DNA of 64,000 bases from Vicinamibacterales bacterium (GTDB taxonomy: Bacteria > Acidobacteriota > Vicinamibacteria > Vicinamibacterales > 2-12-FULL-66-21), in contig DASSPH010000047.1 of the NCBI GenBank assembly GCA_035699745.1, forward strand, positions 103,497 through 167,496. Reading direction: 5' to 3'. Below, in pieces: positions 54,678 through 64,000 of the stretch. The notes under the pieces were generated by a model. That model did not search any database. It saw only the letters and a list, made by a program, of their open reading frames with translations, and was not told the DNA's origin. The translations under genes were made by a program, and so were the position numbers. Numbering within the stretch: position 1 is the first letter of the stretch; each line of letters opens with the position of its first letter.

Positions 54678-55031
54678 TCAGCGTATCGCGGCGGCGCCAC
54701 TGGTCCGATGCAGATAGCGGTGGCCGAAGAACGCGACGAGGGTGAGAACGACCAGCGAAGGGATGAGGACCTGCTCTCCAGGAAACAGGAATCTCGCCGG
54801 GAACAGGAGCAGGCCGATCGCCGCCAGAAAGACGGGTGCCGCGAAGCGAGAACGCCGCCACGTGAGAACAGCAGTGACAACGTAGGCACAGCCCCACGTC
54901 AGGGCGACGAGTGCCATGAGTGGCGATGTGGCGGATGTCCGTGGCCACGCCGCCCAAGCGGCGGCGAACCCAGCCAGCCCAGCCACGAGAAAAACAGCGG
55001 CGAGCAGATTCGTTGCAGCGGTCCTGAACAT
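54678..55031 (-). CDS. Small membrane protein, 117 aa
   Basis: Four hydrophobic segments in 117 residues (LLAAVFLVAGLAGFAAAWAAW, MALVALTWGCAYVVTAVLTW, APVFLAAIGLLLFPARFLF, LIPSLVVLTLVAFFGHRYLH) make this a small polytopic inner-membrane protein. It is not assigned to a family. ATG 55031 follows GGAGTGAAGAG; the frame from 55076 has no such site. It is the first gene of the group 117-49-34 aa. Confidence 0.7.
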   Translation of the reverse strand: MFRTAATNLLAAVFLVAGLAGFAAAWAAWPRTSATSPLMALVALTWGCAYVVTAVLTWRRSRFAAPVFLAAIGLLLFPARFLFPGEQVLIPSLVVLTLVAFFGHRYLHRTSGAAAIR

Positions 55032-55259
55032 CTCTTCACTCCTTGTACCCGCTGGCCCGTTGGACGGTCGGTGCATTCAACCGCGACCAACGCGGTCCCG
55101 ACCGAGTCCACTCGCCCGGGGAACGAGTGTTTGCGCAGCATTCTCGCCTGTTCCGGCACGAGTTGTCACGCCGCTTGTGAGGAAGACTGCCTGGAGTTGA
55201 AGTTCTTGTCGCCCACAGACGGGGCCTGTCAGGTGGCCGCGTCACAGCACACGTCGCGG

Positions 55260-55279
55260 AACTCGGTCCGGACCGAGTT
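55260..55279. repeat. Perfect 20-bp palindrome
   Basis: AACTCGGTCCGGACCGAGTT is perfectly self-complementary. A diverged version (GCGGTC-C-GACCG core) lies in the repeat copy near 55090-55110. It could be an operator, a protein-binding site or a remnant of an element end. Confidence 0.7.
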
Positions 55280-55329
55280 CACCCGGGCGCAAGATCCTCG
55301 CCTGTTCCGGGACGAGACGCGCGTCCGGA

Positions 55330-55366
55330 CAAAACAAGGGCGGCAGCGCCGAAGCACTGCCGCCCA
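55330..55366 (-). terminator. Intrinsic terminator after the rpoC-tail remnant
   Basis: On the minus strand a 12-bp stem (GGGCGGCAGTGC / GCGCTGCCGCCC, one T-G wobble) closes on a TTCG tetraloop and is followed by TTGTTTTG. Its design is the same as the terminator of intact rpoC at 56844-56883, so it is the second copy of that terminator. Confidence 0.85.
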
Positions 55367-55383
55367 ATCTGCAATCCGACACT

Positions 55384-55457
55384 CCGTCGATCGCCAATCA
55401 CCCAATCGACAACCGTCGATCGGCAATCGCCAATCGCCAATCGCCAATCTGCAATTG
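55384..55457. repeat. CAATCGC-type tandem repeat tract, copy A
   Basis: About six short units (CGATCGCCAATCACC, CGGCAATCGCCAATCGCC, CAATCTGCAATT) lie between terminator A and the rpoC-tail remnant. The same order of units recurs at 56926-56989. A near-palindrome, ATCGACAACCGTCGAT, is included. Confidence 0.75.
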
Positions 55458-55464
55458 CCCGCGA

Positions 55465-55612
55465 CTACTCGATCTCGTCGCGGGTAAAGGCCTCCTCGGG
55501 CTCGACGAAGTATTCCATCTCCCGTTCCAGCTCCAGCTCCTCCGGCGACGGCGGGCGGGCGGCGGTGGCGGCTCCCGCCTTCGTGATCACCGCTCGTTCT
55601 CTTCACCTGGAA
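55465..55612 (-). pseudogene. Truncated second copy of the rpoC 3' end
   Basis: Read on the minus strand, the frame ends [15 protein letters not shown] then [14 protein letters not shown] and TAG, matching the last roughly 31 codons of intact rpoC. All differences seen there are synonymous (for example GCC/GCG, TTT/TTC, ACC/ACG, CCC/CCG and TAG/TAA). Further upstream it matches rpoC around EENERVI (near 57340-57360), so about 250 bp is deleted between the two blocks. It is a remnant without a start, lying between a nuclease-like gene and its own terminator. Confidence 0.85.
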
Positions 55613-55619
55613 GCTCTTG

Positions 55620-56486
55620 TTAGCCCGTTGATGCCTCGAAAGACTCACCGATGACCGATTCAATCACCTGTCGGTGCTTCTGAAGATCGTCAGGCGTAAG
55701 CCGAATCCGATAGCGTCCCCACCGCTCGTCATAGTCCATCACGTCGAGGCCAGCGCTCTCGAGCTGTTGCTGCATTGCGTCCGATCGCTCCAGCCGTGGT
55801 TCAAAACGAATAAACGTCTTTGCAGGCCGAAAGACGACGAAGTTGTTTGGCTCCCCGTTCTTGGCGAGTCCGATATAAAACTTGTTGTATTTCAGCTCCA
55901 GTCCAGGTTCGAACTTCCTAATGAGTTGCAGCAGTGCGTCCGCCATTGCGACAGTTCTTTGCGAGCCGCGAGTCTCCCAGTAGTTCCGGTCCGTTACCTC
56001 GTGCGTTTCCTCGTCTTCCTCGACGAGTCCAAAATTCAGCTGATCGACGACTCGTGTAAAGACCAAACCGATGGAATCACCGTTCCTAAATGCGCTCAGC
56101 TGAAGAGCGATTAACGGGATCTGCCCATTAAACAAGGTAATGACATTCAGGAATCGAGCGGTTATCTCTTCCGCGACTATCACTGCCGAATGTTCGTACT
56201 GTGGATATCTCTTTCGTTCAATATCCCAGTACTCGATTGTGCGAATGATGTGAGACTCGTCCGTCGCGCCTAACTGAATCTCGACCTCGAATCGCCTATT
56301 TGTCTCGACTGCCTGGAGGAGGAGATCTAGGCGTCCTGCTCGCGGTTGAATTCGTTCCTTATCCTTCAGAATCACATCGCCGAGTCCGAGCAGCGATGGG
56401 TCGTCAGCAATTCGGTCTTGTACCCATCGTTCTGTGTATTGTGAGTTATTCCTCAAAGGAACTCTTTCGAACTTCACGTAGGCCAT
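55620..56486 (-). CDS. PD-(D/E)XK nuclease-like protein, 288 aa (foreign composition)
   Basis: The 288-aa protein starts MAYVKFERVPLRNNSQYTER. It has a nuclease-like core, GRLDLLLQAVETNRRFEVEIQ at about residues 51-71, with the Asp and the two Glu of ExE placed as in PD-(D/E)XK enzymes; IIRTIEYWDIERKRYPQYEHSAVIVAEEI follows. The C-terminal half is a second domain, perhaps DUF5655-like. Base composition (about 50% G+C by eye) is much lower than its neighbours, a sign of transfer. It lies between two copies of the rpoC end. Its function is not established; defence or mobile-element roles are possible. Confidence 0.65.
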   Translation of the reverse strand: MAYVKFERVPLRNNSQYTERWVQDRIADDPSLLGLGDVILKDKERIQPRAGRLDLLLQAVETNRRFEVEIQLGATDESHIIRTIEYWDIERKRYPQYEHSAVIVAEEITARFLNVITLFNGQIPLIALQLSAFRNGDSIGLVFTRVVDQLNFGLVEEDEETHEVTDRNYWETRGSQRTVAMADALLQLIRKFEPGLELKYNKFYIGLAKNGEPNNFVVFRPAKTFIRFEPRLERSDAMQQQLESAGLDVMDYDERWGRYRIRLTPDDLQKHRQVIESVIGESFEASTG

Positions 56487-56843
56487 GGGTGTCCTATGTA
56501 ACGGAGTGCCCCTCGACCGGCATCACCGAATCCCTCTTAAGCCAACTGACGGAGCCGACCATCCGTACTTGGAGAATAGGCTCGCGCACGCAACCGCTAG
56601 CATCGTCTTGCCATGGCGCATCTGAAACGCCTTGTGAGTTGGAAGTGCGCGGATCCTAGCACAACCGTTACCGAGCCGCGTCAGTGTTTATGCTACATGC
56701 CCCGGGTGAAGTCTCTCGCGCAACCAGATCGATGCAGCCGACCTTCGTCGAGATTCCGGCAGTGCGCTCAGACGACCGCCCATGAGTAGTCACGAACGAA
56801 GGGCGCGAAATCTCGCCTAAGCTTGCCTGGCGACGCGGCGAGT

Positions 56844-56883
56844 GCAAACAAAAAGGGCGGCGACTCCGAAGAATCGCCGCCCC
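56844..56883 (-). terminator. Strong intrinsic terminator of the rpoB-rpoC operon
   Basis: On the minus strand, GGGCGGCGATTC - TTCG - GAGTCGCCGCCC forms a 12-bp stem (one T-G wobble) on a TTCG tetraloop and is followed by TTTTTGTTTG. This is a textbook strong terminator about 107 bp after the rpoC stop. Confidence 0.92.
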
Positions 56884-56925
56884 AAATCCTTCCGCCCGAA
56901 GCGGAAGCCACGCGTCAATCAACGA

Positions 56926-56989
56926 TCCGTCGATCGCCAATCACCAATCGACAATTGTCGATCGGCAATCTGCAATCGCCAATCGCCAA
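56926..56989. repeat. CAATCGC-type tandem repeat tract, copy B, with 16-bp palindrome
   Basis: Between rpoC and its terminator, units such as CGATCGCCAATCACC and CAATCGCCAATCGCCAAT repeat the order of copy A. The 16-bp stretch ATCGACAATTGTCGAT (56947-56962) is a perfect palindrome. Confidence 0.75.
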
Positions 56990-61204
<4,215 letters not shown>

Positions 61205-61210
61205 GTAGTT

Positions 61211-64000
<2,790 letters not shown>

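Larger units (their letters stand above)
55032..55619. other. 588-bp repeat-rich region without an intact gene
   Basis: This gap holds, from left to right: a diverged direct repeat with palindromic motif (55093-55170 and 55260-55320), a terminator hairpin (55330-55366), an AATCGCC-type repeat tract (55384-55457) and a truncated second copy of the rpoC 3' end (55465-55612). Short frames on both strands are Arg-rich and non-homologous to each other. Confidence 0.7.
56487..56989. other. 503-bp gap between nuclease-like gene and rpoC
   Basis: No convincing gene. The left part (about 56490-56820) is A+T-richer than the flanks, presumably the upstream region of the nuclease-like gene. The right part holds the rpoC terminator, a small hairpin (TTCCGC/GCGGAA at 56890-56906) and the CAATCGC repeat tract. 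Short frames here look like shadows. Confidence 0.6.

Noticed and set aside
55384..55457. CRISPR array
   Set aside because: Units are 7-15 bp and nearly contiguous; there are no spacers of 30-40 bp and no cas genes.
56668..56940. 90-aa minus-strand ORF upstream of the nuclease-like gene
   Set aside because: It runs through the rpoC terminator and the repeat tract and has no recognisable domain.

Overview
The window is high-GC DNA (mostly about 65-70% by eye) with the coding style of Acidobacteriota, most likely a Vicinamibacteria-like soil lineage. This is inferred from family content: a CarboxypepD_reg/TonB receptor with the LPLNGRN plug signature, many Tat leaders of the type M(S/T)RR(E/D)F, secreted TolB-propeller amidohydrolases, S9 peptidases, DUF5117-type metalloproteases, DUF6807 and PVC-type CxxCH proteins, PadR/HAAS pairs, and a terminal rpoB-rpoC block. 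No rRNA, tRNA, integrase, transposase or CRISPR array was recognised.

Layout. 1-5.4 kb (minus): 5' part of a TonB receptor gene, an O-methyltransferase with two coupled membrane proteins, a Tat-exported LamG-like protein and a MetE-like methyltransferase. 5.5-9.2 kb (plus): a 1225-aa secreted TolB-propeller/amidohydrolase behind a TATAAT box. 9.3-21 kb (minus): membrane-anchored protein, DUF885 lipoprotein, ankyrin protein, DinB, S9 peptidase, a double-CXXCG protein beside an apparently truncated ankyrin-like ORF, NTF2-like protein, Tat carboxylesterase, DUF418 protein. 21-28.3 kb: small membrane protein (plus), RibD-like reductase, barrel-like protein, and a coupled set of heme c/beta-propeller protein, small secreted protein and DUF2723 protein (minus). 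28.5-30 kb (plus): secreted Ig/PPC-like protein. 30-34 kb (minus): small genes including a PadR-HAAS pair, GYD, YaeQ, DUF1801 and DUF4234. 34-38.5 kb (plus): a secreted glycine-rich protein, then a translationally coupled Gfo/Idh/MocA - TIM-barrel - sulfatase operon. 38.6-51.7 kb (minus): membrane protein, DUF6807 protein, SelO, a broken NTF2-like gene, methyltransferase, zinc metalloprotease, and a 1279-aa fusion of DUF6807, PVC propeller, HEAT repeats and cytochrome c. 52-55 kb: small stress/accessory genes, including a coupled pair of 49- and 34-codon ORFs. 55-64 kb (minus): rpoB (partial) and rpoC with a strong terminator, then an A+T-richer nuclease-like gene lying between two copies of the rpoC 3' end and its terminator.

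The most unusual structure is that rpoC 3'-end duplication (about 55.33-55.61 kb and 56.84-57.36 kb). A second rpoC tail, internally deleted, is followed by its own repeat tract and UUCG terminator, and it lies just beyond a compositionally foreign PD-(D/E)XK-like gene. Over the last roughly 30 codons the two tails differ only at synonymous sites. That fits import of a foreign rpoC tail with cargo, or displacement of the native tail, better than decay of a recent duplicate. Functionally the window looks like the cell-envelope and extracellular-degradation repertoire of a soil heterotroph next to core transcription genes. All functions are read from sequence motifs; no database search was run.
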